Made by a program: the position numbers and the translations under genes. This document shows, piece after piece, positions 25,401 through 36,229 of a stretch of 64,000 bases of DNA. The notes beneath the pieces were generated by a model. That model made no database searches. It saw nothing but the letters and a program-made list of their open reading frames with translations, and was not told where the DNA came from. The stretch is from Symsagittifera roscoffensis (Eukaryota; Xenacoelomorpha; Acoela; Convolutidae), in contig NC_087063.1 in assembly GCF_963678635.1 (NCBI RefSeq), positions 25,650,764 to 25,714,763 of the forward strand, written 5' to 3'. The first letter of the stretch is position 1, and each line of letters starts with the position of its first letter.

Positions 25401-28400
25401 TGGTCCCAAATTTAACTTCCGAATGCTCAAATTCAACCTAACTTGGAACTTTTTTGACTTAAGTCAACTGGGTTAGCATGCACTCCTCTTCCTGGATATG
25501 TCGACCATAATATTGTTGCACTTAATTTTTTAGTATATTTCCTTTCTGAAGTTCATGGTTTGGAAAATGGTATTTAAAGAACTCGACGGATCGGATAATT
25601 TTTTTAAAATTCCGTTTGCGAGTGCATTTGGAAAAACATTCTCGTCTTCATGTCACAGTTTTCTCTAGTCTAAAGATTGTATTTGATTCCTTTTGGTCGC
25701 TGAAAAATTGTCTGAAAGCCTGTCATGTTAAGGTCGGATTTTTGGCCAGAAAACTCAATATGCAAGGTATGATGCCACAGGCTCCGAAACTCTCACTTCC
25801 AGGAAAACTCATTTTTCCAAGGTTAGTTACAACTACTCAACGTAGACTAAATCTTACGGAAGGACGTTTATTAAAAATTTGAATTCAAATAAACTATTTC
25901 AATTCAATTAAGTATTTCCTTAAGATTTTTTTTATCGTTTTTTATCCTTATGATTTTTTTTAGTCACATGTCGTGGGAGGGCGACTTAGACGCATCAGTG
26001 ATAGCGGAACAATCTCTCTTAAGTGCAGAGTCCGATTTTATTTTAAATTTACACAATCACCATATAAACAGCCACCATGCAGATACTATGTCGCATTATC
26101 ATCACAATATGGGAGGGAAATCAGCAGTGGCGCGATTTGACCGAAACAAAAACGCGTGGAGGAAGAAGCAATCCGACAAAGATGCTGTAGAGTTTCTAGG
26201 AACTGAAGATGGTGTCGATCATAATTCTCGACATCGTCTCAAAATAGAATCAAAAGAGTCTAACTTGGGAGAAAATATGCAAGTTCTTGGAATTCAAAAT
26301 TCGGATCGGTCTAAGATCGATTACCTTGGAGGTCAAGCGTCGAGTGATTTGCTAGCAGAGCACATGCATTACTCGATGTTGGGACTTGGTGACATTGTGA
26401 TGCCAGGACTGCTTCTGTGCTTCGTGCTGAGGTTCGATTCCGTTCGGGGTCGGTCCCAAAATGTTTTCAGTGTGTTATCCGATGAGCAAAATGAGAGTAG
26501 CGGAGGAGGAGTCATGAAGGGATGTGTTGTGTTCTGTTGCGGCAGAATCACATGCTTTCATTCTGCATTAGTGGGATATGTCATTGGTTAGATATATTTT
26601 AACGTTTTTGAAGAAACAATTTGAAAACTTGAATATTTACACGCCCGAATAGTTGAATTGCTTTTGCCGCCCGAATCAGCCTTTGAGATATTTGTAAGTT
26701 CCTAACCAATGCGCACAAGTAGTTATATAAAAACGTGTTCTCAACGTACAAAACTGGAATACAATAGAGTATTTTCAAGGTTGGGCATTGTGGCATATAA
26801 TACATAATGATAATAGAATTTGGACTGTAAAAACGTGTAAAAAGTATAAAATTTCAACTCTAGTTATTGAAGAGCGTGGTATTTTCCTTAAGTTCTTTTT
26901 ACTAAGTAGCCATAAGATGCTCAGCTATTTTTTCCTGGATTTGCAGATTCATTCCCTGTGAAAAAAAAATTGTTCTCGGTGCTGCATAGTTTTTAAGTGT
27001 CAATGAACGAATTAAAGACACATTCAAGTTTTTTTTAGGAAAATTATTAAAAGTTGCTCACGCTCAATTAAAATTAATCGCACTATAGTGTTTGCTTCGA
27101 AATCGCTTTTTTCAATCGAAGGCAAATTACGTCTTTAATAGCAAAATTTCAAATGGCGCCAAACAAAGTGAATATATATTTTTTAAATTCTAGTTTTTAC
27201 TTTCACGATAGCAATTGTTTTGTAGCCGGGTACTACATTTTTCCCCTTAAATAGCTTTGTTTGCAGGACTCGTCTCCTGGTCCGATTTTTTTGGAAATAT
27301 TGTAACATACATTTTGGAGCAAGTTAGCATTTTAACTACCCGTCCTATTCGAAATTTGTTTTCGATGCTGGTTGTAGTTTTACCAACGATTAAATACAAG
27401 TTCCTTTTTTATTTTTTCTTGTTTCGGCCTATAATATATCGGGTTAGTGGCCTCAATTTTATTGTTCGATGAGCGAAAGACGTTTTTGGTGTATGCGTTT
27501 TCAGGGGGGGGGGGACTTTTTATTGGAATTTGTTTTTGGCTCTGATTTTATATTTAAAAAACCTTTGGCTGTTACCGCTGTTCTTAAGAATATAATTTCA
27601 CATTTTATTGCCTGGCATATTTGTCTTTTCAAAACTAGCTACATTCAGTTTATATATCTATTTTTTTTTCTACGTAATTGTTTTTTTTCTTCGACGAAGT
27701 GGCTTTCTTGTTTTTTATTGCTCCGCTTCGCCTGTGTTAGAAATCCCAGCGCAATAAAAAGAATTTACCTTTTGGTCTACTTTTTAAGAGTCGATGAACG
27801 TAGTTCAGACTCTTTATAGGTCGTGATAATTTTTTTGTTTTGTTCTCAGGAAAAAGTTTGTTTGTTCAGATTCAAATGTGATTTTTCGCTGCTGACGTTT
27901 GCATTTTTAAATTCATTTCTTTCTCTCCGCTATCGAGCAGCAAAAGTGCAAAGGTCAAAAAAACGTGATCAACTTGTAACTTTGAACTAGGTTTTTAATC
28001 ATCAGCTTTCCCAGCGAAACAAAAACTTTTACCTAATGATCCAGTTTTCTTAAATTGAGTTAATTTTACTATCAAAAAAGTGTTCATCATAAATTGTTCT
28101 AGAAATTCAAAGAGCTTTAAGTCCATCTGTTTTTTTTGGGAAATGCGAAATTTGAGATTTTTTCAAAAAAGTCAATTTTTTTTAATTGCTTTCATTGACT
28201 TTTTTTTCGAACTTTCTGTTGGCTATGTTCTTGGTATTGGTAAATTTAAAAAGAAAAATTTCAATCAGAAAAGTTTCTTGAAAAATTTGAAACTCGAAAG
28301 CTTACTGATGGTTAACAAAAAATTTTTTTCATTGAATTGTGATTGAACTCATTTTTTTCGTTTGCAAGCGTTGAATTTGATTTAACTATAATAATCAAGT

Positions 28401-31400
28401 GTCAATGAGCGAAATGAATACACTGTTTTTTGTTGTGTATGTTTTTTCGAAGCTTAAACTTCGTGGTTATCATGGGTATTGCAACTGCGTGCTAGACTGC
28501 TTCCCGTTTAAAACATAGTTCACAGAACTCAACAGCTTTCATTGTTATTTCAGTTGTTTTGCGATTTAACTTTGTTTGGTTCTTTCATTTTTTCAAGTTT
28601 TTCCGAGTCATAAAAAAGCAGATAGTGGAGCCTCATAAATTAATATGTTTAATTTTGATTGTATCTGATCGCAAAATTCTAATTGTTCTTTTTCAGAAAG
28701 GATTTCATCGCCTATGTTTTGAGTTTTCACATTGGCTTTCATGATGTCCAAGTGTAATAGAGAATAGAATGATCACCGTTAGCTTCAAAAAATTTCAATT
28801 ATGTTACGGATTTTGAAAAATCTTATCTTTAGTAGTACGTTTTGACTTGATTTCTCTCAGTTCACGTTGCTAAATTGAAAGCCAATTACTCTCTCCGATA
28901 ACATACATTAGTGGACAAAATTAAGTGGAAATTCAGGATTTCACTCTGTAAAATGCCTATTTTCAATGTACATTTTGGACAACATTTCCTTCGAACTTCA
29001 GGAAAATTTTAACTTTAAACGAGAGCAAATGATCAGAGCTACCATCTATGAAAGTATCAATTTTTGATTTCAATGACTTACCAATGTAATCCGGGTCTGA
29101 AAATGCCAGTTTTCCTCATCTGCACTAAATTTTGCATCGTAGTGAATTATTTCTTGAATAAGCGGAGTAAAAAATGTGTTCATACAACGTGAAACATTCT
29201 CAGCGAGAAAATGGAAACAATCAGAGTGAAAGCTTTACTAAACTCAGACGTTTGTTACTCTTATTTACGCTAAGTAAAAAAATTTAGTGCAGATGAGGAA
29301 AACTGGCATTTTCAAATCACGATTACATTGGTAAGTCACTGAGATCAAATATTGATATTTTCATAGATGGTAGCTCTGATCATTTGCTCTCGGTCAATGA
29401 AAAAATTTTACAGAATTTCGAAGGAAATGTTGTCCAAAATGTACATTGAAAACAGGCATTTTACAGAACAAAATCCTGAATTTGAGCTAAATTATTTCCA
29501 CTAGTGTAGGTATAAATGGCGCGATAAAACGTGAATGACTTCAAGTTTCAAAAATTGTTCTCAATATATAGAATTTTTCTTAGATTGAAAAAACTTATGC
29601 ATTGATCGAGTTATCTTAATTGTGTGTAGATTTTCTAAAAAGTGACAATCATAAGATATTCTTGAGTTCAAAAATGTATCGATTTTGTCTCTTCATTCTC
29701 CTGATAGTCGCAGGGAAGCAATGAATGGAGCCTTGTCTTAAATTTTTACGCTTGTTATCAAATCGTTTGAAATTGTGATTTAGTATTTTTGCAAAAATTT
29801 GTAGAAAAAAAAATCCGATATGTCCCGTTTTTCTTTAATTATTTGTTTGCCTGGTTTGAGTTTGTCAAATTGTTTTTTTTCGATTTTTTAAATTTTGTTA
29901 GAGAATAACTGGATCGTGCTTGTTCTTGGAAAATTTTGAAGTTTCGAAAAACATGAAGTGTCGCAATTCCAACAATCAATTTTTACGCCCTAATAGATGT
30001 AAATACTTTGTATCGCATGTGATGCGAAGCTTTGCTTCGCCCTTGTGTAATAACTATAATTTTTCAGTGTTAATGAAGTTTATGAATTTTCATTTATCTA
30101 GATTGTTTACCGAAACTGACCTTGCGTGTTTTGACTAAAAATCAGTGGTAGTTTAGTTTAACACAATTATATTCGAGTTTTGAAGTAGCGGCGCTAGACA
30201 TGCTTAGAATGTCAAAGAAGTAATTAGTTTACGGGATGGGTTGAACTTGATCTGTTTATTATTGTTGTTATTTTGTATTTCAGGACTAGTGTGTGCCACT
30301 CTTTGCTCGGATATCTTCCAGCAGGCCCAACCTGCTTTGCTCTACATAGTGCCGGCTACACTTCTTCCTCTCATAATAGTCGCCTATCTCAAGGTCAGAC
30401 ATACATCATCACGAATTAACCACAGCCTTAACCTGTCTACTGTAAATTGCACGTACAACCTGAGAGAGTCATTGTAAGGGGGTGGGGGCGATCCAATACT
30501 AGTTTGGGACGTTAATTTTTGGGGTTGGGCTCTTTTTAAGGCAGTGCTATTGCTCCAATTCTAAACGGCTGAACCAAAGTGACTTTTTTGAAGTGATAGA
30601 TACTCTTCGTTTGCAGGACATGTTCTTAAAAAATTTCAATTTGGTCCTACACTTAAGGGCAAAAAACAGATTCAAGCGACTTTTATGTGTCCTTTGCAAT
30701 TGATTTGCATTAAATGCCAAAGCTTAAACGCGTTCATCTTCATTGGCTTATTCAATTTTTTTAGCTTTCAATTAAAGGCCCATATAATGAATGTCAATGA
30801 AACTTTCTGAAGTACTGAAACTGAAATAATCGTTAAGCTTCAAGTTAGTAGCACGTTTTTGTTAGAGATGTATCTATTAACTATTGATTAACTACCAATT
30901 ATCCATTGACACATTTTTGGATCTTTCAGGTTAAAGCCACTCCCATTGATTTTACTATTATAGTGGGTATTATAATGGACAAGTTTTTGCTAGATTAAAG
31001 TGAGAGTTGAATGAAAGAGAATTGGATCTATCCGATTGAAAAACTAGGGTATATTCAGCTCCACATATTACTTTCAGCTTCATAGATTAATTCCAATTTC
31101 AGCTCCACATTTTACTTGACATCGCCTAGAAACTGCGAAAAAAAACTATTATTTTTTCTTCCACATTTTGAATCAAGAAGTCTGTTCAAAAGTCGCCTGA
31201 TGAGAAAATTAGGCTTTAAAAAGTTCGCGAGCGAAGCGAGTTCTCTTGTCTGCTAGTATATTAACCATTGCGATAAGCAAGGGTTTTTCAATTGGGTACT
31301 CGAATTTTTTTCGTAAATAGTTTTGCTTACAGGTCCAAATTTTTGTCGGCGTTCTCGCCGGGAATTTTATTTTATTACCTTTTCTGATTATTTTTTCTCA

Positions 31401-32266
31401 AATACTTTTTCTTCAATTTCAAGAGGGTGTAAATAGTGCATGTATTGCTGGTTTTTTTTGTGATGGATCTGACTCCTGGTTCGCTTGGTTACAAATGGTG
31501 TCGAGCTCCGAATTCTCTTGGTTTTTCGGTTACGGAGCGTCTGAAGCAGAGCCAGGCTGCTCCGTATGCTCCTACTCCCCGCTTAACCATGCAGAACTGT
31601 GACTTCGACCGGTATGTGGCTTTTGTACACTTTTCGTCTTTTGAGTTATGGAATTTTTTGAGACTCAAGAGGCGCGAAGCTCAGCTTCGCCTCTGTGTGT
31701 AGTTTTTTACAATAAATGCTAATTAAAAGTCATCAGTTTCCCCGAGTTGATCAAAACTTGTATGATGATAAAATGTATAGTATTGTTTTGCAATTTAGGT
31801 GTTCTGAAGTTGGCCTGTGTTTATTTTAAGCTAGTAATACTGGAAACAACCCCACTTGATTGAGATTTTTTAGAATGACCTGAAGGAGATGTGGCAGGAC
31901 CCATTTGTATCTCTCGAAGCCAAAATGACACCGAGCCACTCGCGCAATTCATCTCTTGATTTTTTCTCCAACCTGAACCTCATTCACCTCTCTGCCGCCG
32001 CAGCGCCAAACTTCGCCGACCCCGAAGCACTTTTGGGCCACGAGACGAAACATGTACATGTCAATCAAACGGGAGTTAAATTAAGCACACCTCTTAAATA
32101 CCCGAAGAATACGAGTAGCCAGTATAAATACGCGGCTGATGTTGAATTGTGTGAGCCCTTGCTGTACCAAGATGATGTTTCAGAAGCGGAATCACTGAAA
32201 ACCACCGATCGATTTAGCCGCCAGTGTTCTTCATCTGATAAACTTCTCTCTGTCGAGATAGACTAG
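16420..32266 (+). CDS. SPPL3: signal peptide peptidase-like 3, nine exons
   Basis: Exons 16420-16520, 18487-18806, 20937-21197, 22908-22986, 23383-23674, 25733-25821, 25964-26586, 30284-30393 and 31874-32266 join to 2268 nt in one frame (755 residues). SPPL3 is a Golgi GxGD intramembrane aspartyl protease that sheds type II glycosyltransferases. Catalytic motifs are YD (323-324, in [11 protein letters not shown]), GLGD (521-524, in [12 protein letters not shown]) and PAL (605-607, in QPALLYIVP). Exon 1 aligns with the human N-terminus ([11 protein letters not shown]). The human protein has 384 residues. The excess lies in a roughly 160-residue loop after helix 1 (exons 2-3, ending in a Gly/Ser stretch), a roughly 130-residue His-rich, charged insert before GLGD (exon 7), and a roughly 130-residue C-terminal tail. 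Intron 1 has a GC donor (CTACAG|gcaaat); the others are GT-AG. Confidence 0.93.
16840..17150 (+). repeat. family B element in SPPL3 intron 1
   Basis: Head ACTCGCAAATGGAAGTTTTC and TTTGGTGGCAATGG, then a tRNA-like part (CGTGGCGCAGATGCACGAGG, and TCAGAGGTTCATTTC at 17043-17057). The tail is a variant, TTTAAGAGTCGATAAACGC, also found at 24280 and 27780. Confidence 0.55.
17234..17480 (+). repeat. family B element in SPPL3 intron 1
   Basis: Starts CACTAGCG, continues with TACGTCGCAAATGAAATTGC, and has a tRNA-like module at 17397-17470 with CGTGGCACAGTGACAAGG and TTGGAGGTTCAATGCC. Confidence 0.55.
17690..18025 (+). repeat. family B element in SPPL3 intron 1
   Basis: Head hairpin-like AGCTAGCGAGCGAAGTG, then CTAGCAAATAAAAGTGCTCG. 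The tRNA-like module has CTTCAGGTCGGATGTTCAAT, and the tail ends GAGAAGTGCAACTTCGCCTC followed by TGTG. Confidence 0.6.
18285..18330 (+). repeat. family B tail hairpin
   Basis: GTATCGCAAGACTTGCGAAG followed by CTCCGCTTAGCCTCTGTGTA. Only the 3' hairpin module is present. Confidence 0.5.
19290..20180 (+). repeat. family B pieces in SPPL3 intron 2
   Basis: Two head-like boxes lie at 19291-19430 (ACACTTGCGAAGCGTATTAG and CACTTGCAAAGCAATGTG, then GGTGGCACTTTTGAG). A tRNA-like module and tail lie at 20015-20180 (ATCCGTGGTTGGTGGGTGAG, CGCAGATTCGAATCCG, TTTGCGAAACACAGCTTTGC). They may be one element with an insertion or two partial copies. Confidence 0.5.
20404..20563. mobile_element. 160-bp inverted-repeat element with C/G tracts
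   Basis: Starts GGATCTTGTTAACTATCCCC and ends with the near inverse GTTAACAAGATCC. An inner hairpin at 20504-20549 pairs GTTAACTATTTCCCCCCTAT with ATAGGGGGGCGGGATAGTTA. It looks like a MITE-type element. A long C tract at 20643-20656 lies just outside. Confidence 0.6.
21345..21630 (+). repeat. family B element in SPPL3 intron 3
   Basis: Head AAGTCGCAAATGAAAGTGCT and ATTTAATGGCACTTGG. The tRNA-like module (21466-21535) has CGCCCATGGCGTACATGC and GGGCGGATGGTCGATTC. The tail ends TTTGCGAAGTGCAGCTTCGC followed by CTGTGT. Confidence 0.6.
21649..21850 (+). repeat. family A element with clear tRNA-like module
   Basis: 5' hairpin ACACTTGCGAGAATAAGTGT and CTTGTAATCGGGAAGTAG. The internal tRNA-like part at about 21770-21849 has TTAGCCTGGAGTAACGTGG as A-box region and GGGGCTCAAGTCCCGGCAGG as B-box region. 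It is one of the clearest family A copies here. Confidence 0.65.
22000..22830. repeat. family E and family F repeats
   Basis: 22000-22440 holds family E boxes (AAAGTTAGCGCCTTCCGAAA, TTTTGACCTTTGTC, AAACTAC..GCCAAAT). 22440-22830 holds a family F unit with AAATTCAAAGAGCTTTAATG and TTCATTTACTCTTTTCCAAC. There are no exons until the SPPL3 exon at 22908. Confidence 0.5.
24280..24800. repeat. family B tail variant and family F unit
   Basis: TTTAAGAGTAATTAACGTAG and a GGTCTTGGTGATTTTT box match the copy at 27780. Next comes family F text at 24590-24770 (AATTCAAAGAGGACTAATGC, TTACTCTTTTCCAACTTTC). Confidence 0.5.
27715..28250. repeat. family B tail and family F unit
   Basis: GCTCCGCTTCGCCTGTGT at 27720-27737 is a family B tail. 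TTTAAGAGTCGATGAACGTA at 27783 is the variant tail. 27935-28240 is a family F unit starting GAGCAGCAAAAGTGCAAAGG. Confidence 0.5.
28906..29506. mobile_element. 601-bp foldback MITE, mariner-like ends
   Basis: Two arms of about 220 bp are inverted copies of each other around a roughly 145-bp centre. The left arm starts CATTAGTGGACAAAATTAAG and the right end reads TTTCCACTAGTG. A TA dinucleotide flanks each side (28904-28905 and 29507-29508), as in Tc1/mariner-type insertions. Both arms share GTACATTTTGGACAACATTT and AGCAAATGATCAGAGCTACC (inverted). No transposase is present, so it is non-autonomous. Confidence 0.88.
30005..30047 (+). repeat. family B tail hairpin
   Basis: GTATCGCATGTGATGCGAAG followed by CTTTGCTTCGCCCTTGTGT. 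Only the 3' hairpin module is seen. Confidence 0.5.
31260..31702 (+). repeat. repeat pieces in SPPL3 intron 8
   Basis: 31263-31330 resembles a decayed family A head (TTGCGATAAGCAAGGG, then AATTGGGTACTCG). A tRNA-like stretch with GTGTCGAGCTCCGAATTC follows. A family B tail (GGCGCGAAGCTCAGCTTCGC, CTCTGTGTG) is at 31668-31697. Confidence 0.4.
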
Positions 32267-32892
32267 TTGAGAGTTTTCTCTCCTTTAAACCTGCTACTTC
32301 ATGTAAGGCTTCATATATTTAATGCCAGGTCAAGTTTTTGAGCTAAAGTCTTGAATTGATTGTGAGTACTGTGTATGCAGTTCTCGAAAAATAATTTAAT
32401 GGTCACCAATGGGCTAAACTTCTATGAAACATTGGCCGAGTCAACCAGATCTGAAAGCTTTTCTTGAAATCTTTAAGGTTTTTAAATGAACAAAAGTATT
32501 TTAAAGCCGAGTTTTGATGCCTGAAAAGTGAACTGTATAATTAGTTTTGCGATATTGCTGTAAGCTTTATATGTAGTTATTCGACCGTAAAACTGTTGGA
32601 TGAGAATTGGTTCGATTTTGAAGCTTAGTTTTTGTTTACTTTAGCTTAGTTTTTTTCTTTTTACGTGCATACTTGCTTTGAATGCTCATCAGTAGATGAA
32701 ACTGGGCACTATTTTATGCTAGACAATGTTTAAGTGTTGATGTATATTTTACTGAATATTGTTCGATTGATTTTGTAGCTAATTTCATGCTAATTTTATC
32801 ATGGGGAAATCTTTTTTTTTTCAAATATTTGTTAACGTTAGTGCTCTCTGTTAGTGAACTGTTAAGTTAAGTTTTGAGTAAATTTTAAAGAG

Positions 32893-32898
32893 AATAAA
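32893..32898 (+). other. SPPL3 polyadenylation signal candidate
   Basis: AATAAA about 630 nt after the stop codon. The DNA between shows no exon and could be the 3'UTR. Confidence 0.45.
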
Positions 32899-33099
32899 GT
32901 TTCAATGGAGTAGAGTTTATGTGAAAATTGATCTTAATTGTAAGTAAATAAGTGCTTTGACTTCTAGAGTCAATTAAGCAACGTGCAACCACTGCGTTTT
33001 GAAGGTATTTTAGGTCTTTTAGGACTTTTGAATGCGTGAAAATGAATTGAGCGAAAATGCTGCGAAGTGTGACAAAGTGGAGCTGAACGCATTTCAACT

Positions 33100-34130
33100 C
33101 ATTTGCAAGTCGCAAACAAAATGCCCCTTTGGTGGCAATTTTGGTATGCTTCCATTTAATCATAATTCAGCCTATTTAAGCATAGGCATTTTAATAGCAT
33201 ATGTTGTTGCTTTATTTTGCCTGTTTGGAAAAACAGGTATCATGAAAATGCATGAGATTTGTTGTTTTTTGCGAAATTTTGGAAAAATTTTGCACTCTTC
33301 GCTGAAGTTCCTTCGAGTTATAAAAAGGTGGTACCTATAGAAGAACTGGTCAGGTTTCTTTGTGCCTGCATATTTCTACGGCCTTCAAAATTTCAGTACG
33401 AGTTTTTGACCTGTTTGTTTTGAAATTTTTAGTTTTCTAAGATATTGTTTGCTCCAATCTGAGATTAAGGCTTGAATCAAATTGCCAAATCATTGGAACT
33501 TCCCCTTCGTAAGCGGCTATTCCCTAAATTTGGTAGAAAAAAGTTATGGCCTCAAACAAGCCCATTTTTGACATTTTGGTTAATTTTTAAAAAAATTTCT
33601 CAAAAACTCCCCTGCCAAATCGGACATTAAGGGGTTAACCGTAAGTAAAAAAAATAGTTAAATGAATCTTCCGTGCGCAATGGCCTTAAAAATGTGCAAT
33701 TTTTGAAACTTTGCCCATTTTTTTGAAAACTTCTTCTTCAAAAACTACGCTGCTGATTCTGAAATTGAAATTTCATTCCAAGTAACATAGTGCTTAGATT
33801 TTTCCTGCATAATCTGTGTCACCCTATTTTTTTTTTTAGAAAATCCGATATGGATTTTGGAAAATTCCATTTTAAAAAATGTTTAGCGTTTTTTTTTAAA
33901 TTTCATCACTATTTTCGAAAACTACTTGCTACTTATAAAGGGTTCAATCTAAAAATCAGGGCTTGGAAATTGTCCCAGCATAAAAGGCTATTCCCATGCT
34001 TAAGAGAAAGTGTATTGATTTAGAAAATCCAAGCTTTTGATTTTTTGATCGTTTTTTCAATCTTTTTCACTTTTTGAAAATTACCCAGCCAAATCTGAGA
34101 TAGAGCTCAATTGAAAGAGCGAGTAGTAGT
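33100..34130. repeat. family B head and family E tandem units
   Basis: 33104-33260 carries the family B head (TTGCAAGTCGCAAACAAAAT, CCTTTGGTGGCAATTTTGG, GCATTTTAATAGCATATG). 33370-34130 is a run of family E units (AAAAAGTTATGGCCTC, CTCAAAAACTCCCCTGCCAA). Confidence 0.5.
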
Positions 34131-34259
34131 TTTCTGCTTCAATCTAATCTTTTACTTGAGCAGAGAAATTATTCGGGTTTTGAGTAATGTTTTTTTTCTG
34201 AAATTTTGAAAAAAGCGGTTTTCCGTATCAATACAATATACGATTGAAAATATTAAAAC

Positions 34260-34740
34260 AGGTGCATCCAGCAATAGCTGGCCCACTAGATTACTGCAGA
34301 TGTGAGGAGGTGAGAGACTCTCAATCATCAGGTCGGAGATTCAAATCCGGAACATTGAATTAGTTTTAATTTTCTTGTTCGAGTTTTTGCTGCTTTTGCG
34401 GCTAGTGTTAGTACATTGATAAGCAGTCGTGGAGCAGATGTGAGAACGTGATACTTCTAATCTCAAAATTGATTTTCATTTTTTCTTAAGATGTATTTTT
34501 AATCTTTTCTTTTTCCTTATTACGCTTGCGATTAGAAAGCATTATCAAACTGAAATATAGACGTTTTTTGCTAGTAAACAACTAGTTTAACAAAATCAGT
34601 TGAATCACTTGCTGACTATGCAGCTGACTTCTTTTCACTTCTTTTCTCTTAACATCTCCTAGGTTGCTTCACCTGGAGGTAAACCAGTTGCATTTGTACC
34701 CCAAGGTCTGGGGCTCGAGTCGTGGCCGGACCTTGTTTTT
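34260..34740 (+). repeat. family I hairpin, tRNA-like pieces and family A module
   Basis: CCAGCAATAGCTGG (34268-34281) is a hairpin also found at 54067. A tRNA-like box GGTCGGAGATTCAAATCCGG follows at 34332-34351. A family A tRNA module at 34663-34735 (CACCTGGAGGTAAACCAG, TGGGGCTCGAGTCGTGGC) follows a decayed head at 34521. Confidence 0.5.
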
Positions 34741-35654
34741 TTCAGTATCAAGGAAATTCAAAAAAAAATCTGACAAAATTGAATTGTTGGTTTTTCATTC
34801 GTTCGCTCAAGTTTTGTCGGCTAAATTGCCAGAACGGATTTTTCTTGTGCTATAGACAGTTTTATTTGTAGTTGCAAGTGTAGTTTATTCTAATTTCAGG
34901 GGTGGACTTGAAAAAGATTTTTGAAAAGAATGTTTTTCATAAAATCTTTTGTTTTTCGGTTTAGTTGGTGTCTGAGTTGGAAGTACAGGTGCTGTTTCAG
35001 AGTTGCCACGCGGTCAGGGTCAAGTCAGGGCGAAAAAAAATTGTGAGGGCGAGCAAAGTTGTGTCAGGGCCAGGAGCGTGAAAGCGTTTCTGGCCTTAGC
35101 TTATACTTCAAAGTTGTCAGGTTAGTGGTCGGGGCGACAGTTAAGTTATACCGCGTGGCAACTCCGTGTTTAATCTAGTTTCAAGGGTAATTCGAAAGAT
35201 TTTTGAAAAATCAAAAAAAAAAAATTCGTTTCAAGGGTTTTCAGCTGAAAGATTGTTGGCTTATTTGCCGCATTGCAGATTTTTCTTGCGCTGTAAACAA
35301 ACAACTTTCATTGTAGTTGCAAGTGCAAGTGTTGTTCTTTGTTGTTTAAGGTACTTCTGTAAGCTTTTATAAAACCATAATTTTTTCGGATCAACTTATG
35401 TCGGCTCAAAGTTAGTCGGCTTTGTTTCTTTTCGTAAATTTTGTTCCGTTCTTGCCGTTTAAAAGTTCAAGTGTCTGGCATGTTTGCCTGAAAATAACTT
35501 CTATCGAGACTTATGAAAGTTTATATGACTTTTTTCAAAATTTTTTCATTTTCTTTCGGCTCTGTGGTTGTTTTAAGTTTGTGTTGTATTGCATGTGGTG
35601 ACTCCCTCTGTATTTCGTTTTGTCTTGCCTGTTTAGAGCTCTTTTTGTATTTTC

Positions 35655-35700
35655 CTTGCTTGTGTTTGAGAAGGGGAGCTTCGCCTCTGTGTCAAAGCTT
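35655..35700 (+). repeat. family B tail hairpin
   Basis: GCTTGTGTTTGAGAAGGGGA followed by GCTTCGCCTCTGTGTC, the 3' module of family B. Confidence 0.55.
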
Positions 35701-35878
35701 GCATTGGTGATAATACTGAACTCTGTTGAAGGAAAACCTTTTGGTTTCATTTTCATTTTTTTTGGGCTGTAACCGATTTAGATCTGCAGTCACGGGGCAT
35801 AGAGGTTGCAACTTCTTATTTCAACGATCAAAACAACAATTTTTATTCTTGTTTTTGTCGTTTTCTCTGCAAGTATGT

Positions 35879-36222
35879 ACACTAGCGATCAGCGTAGTGT
35901 ATTATTAGGAACCTTCTTTTTCTAACCTAATTCCCAAATAAATGCGCATTAGGAGTGTTCACTATTTGGAAGTTTGGCTGTAGCTTTGGAAATTGCATAG
36001 CATCTGTTCTCTGCTTTATTTGTGACTAGTGTTGATGACTATTAAGAGTCCGTGGCTGAGTGGTTAGTGTGAGAGATTCATAATCTTTAGATTGCAGGTT
36101 CGAACCCGAGACGTAGAATTTTACTAGGTTAAGGCTTATTTCTTATTCTTATCGCGCTGTATAGAGCTGCTTTTTTGTCGTGTTTTTGCTAATGTTTGCG
36201 AAGCAAAGCTTTGCCTTTGTGT
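35879..36222 (+). repeat. family B SINE, best complete copy
   Basis: Starts with an inverted repeat ACACTAGCGATCAGCGTAGT ending GT. Then come the head boxes (GGAACCTTCTTTTTCTAACC, CCCAAATAAATGCGC). The tRNA-Met-like module (36048-36116) has GTGGCTGAGTGGTTAGTG as A box, a TTCATAA anticodon loop, and GCAGGTTCGAACCC as B box. The tail GAGCTGC..TCGTGTTTTTGC ends in GCGAAGCAAAGCTTTGCC. It is about 344 bp long. Confidence 0.72.
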
Positions 36223-36229
36223 TAAAGAT

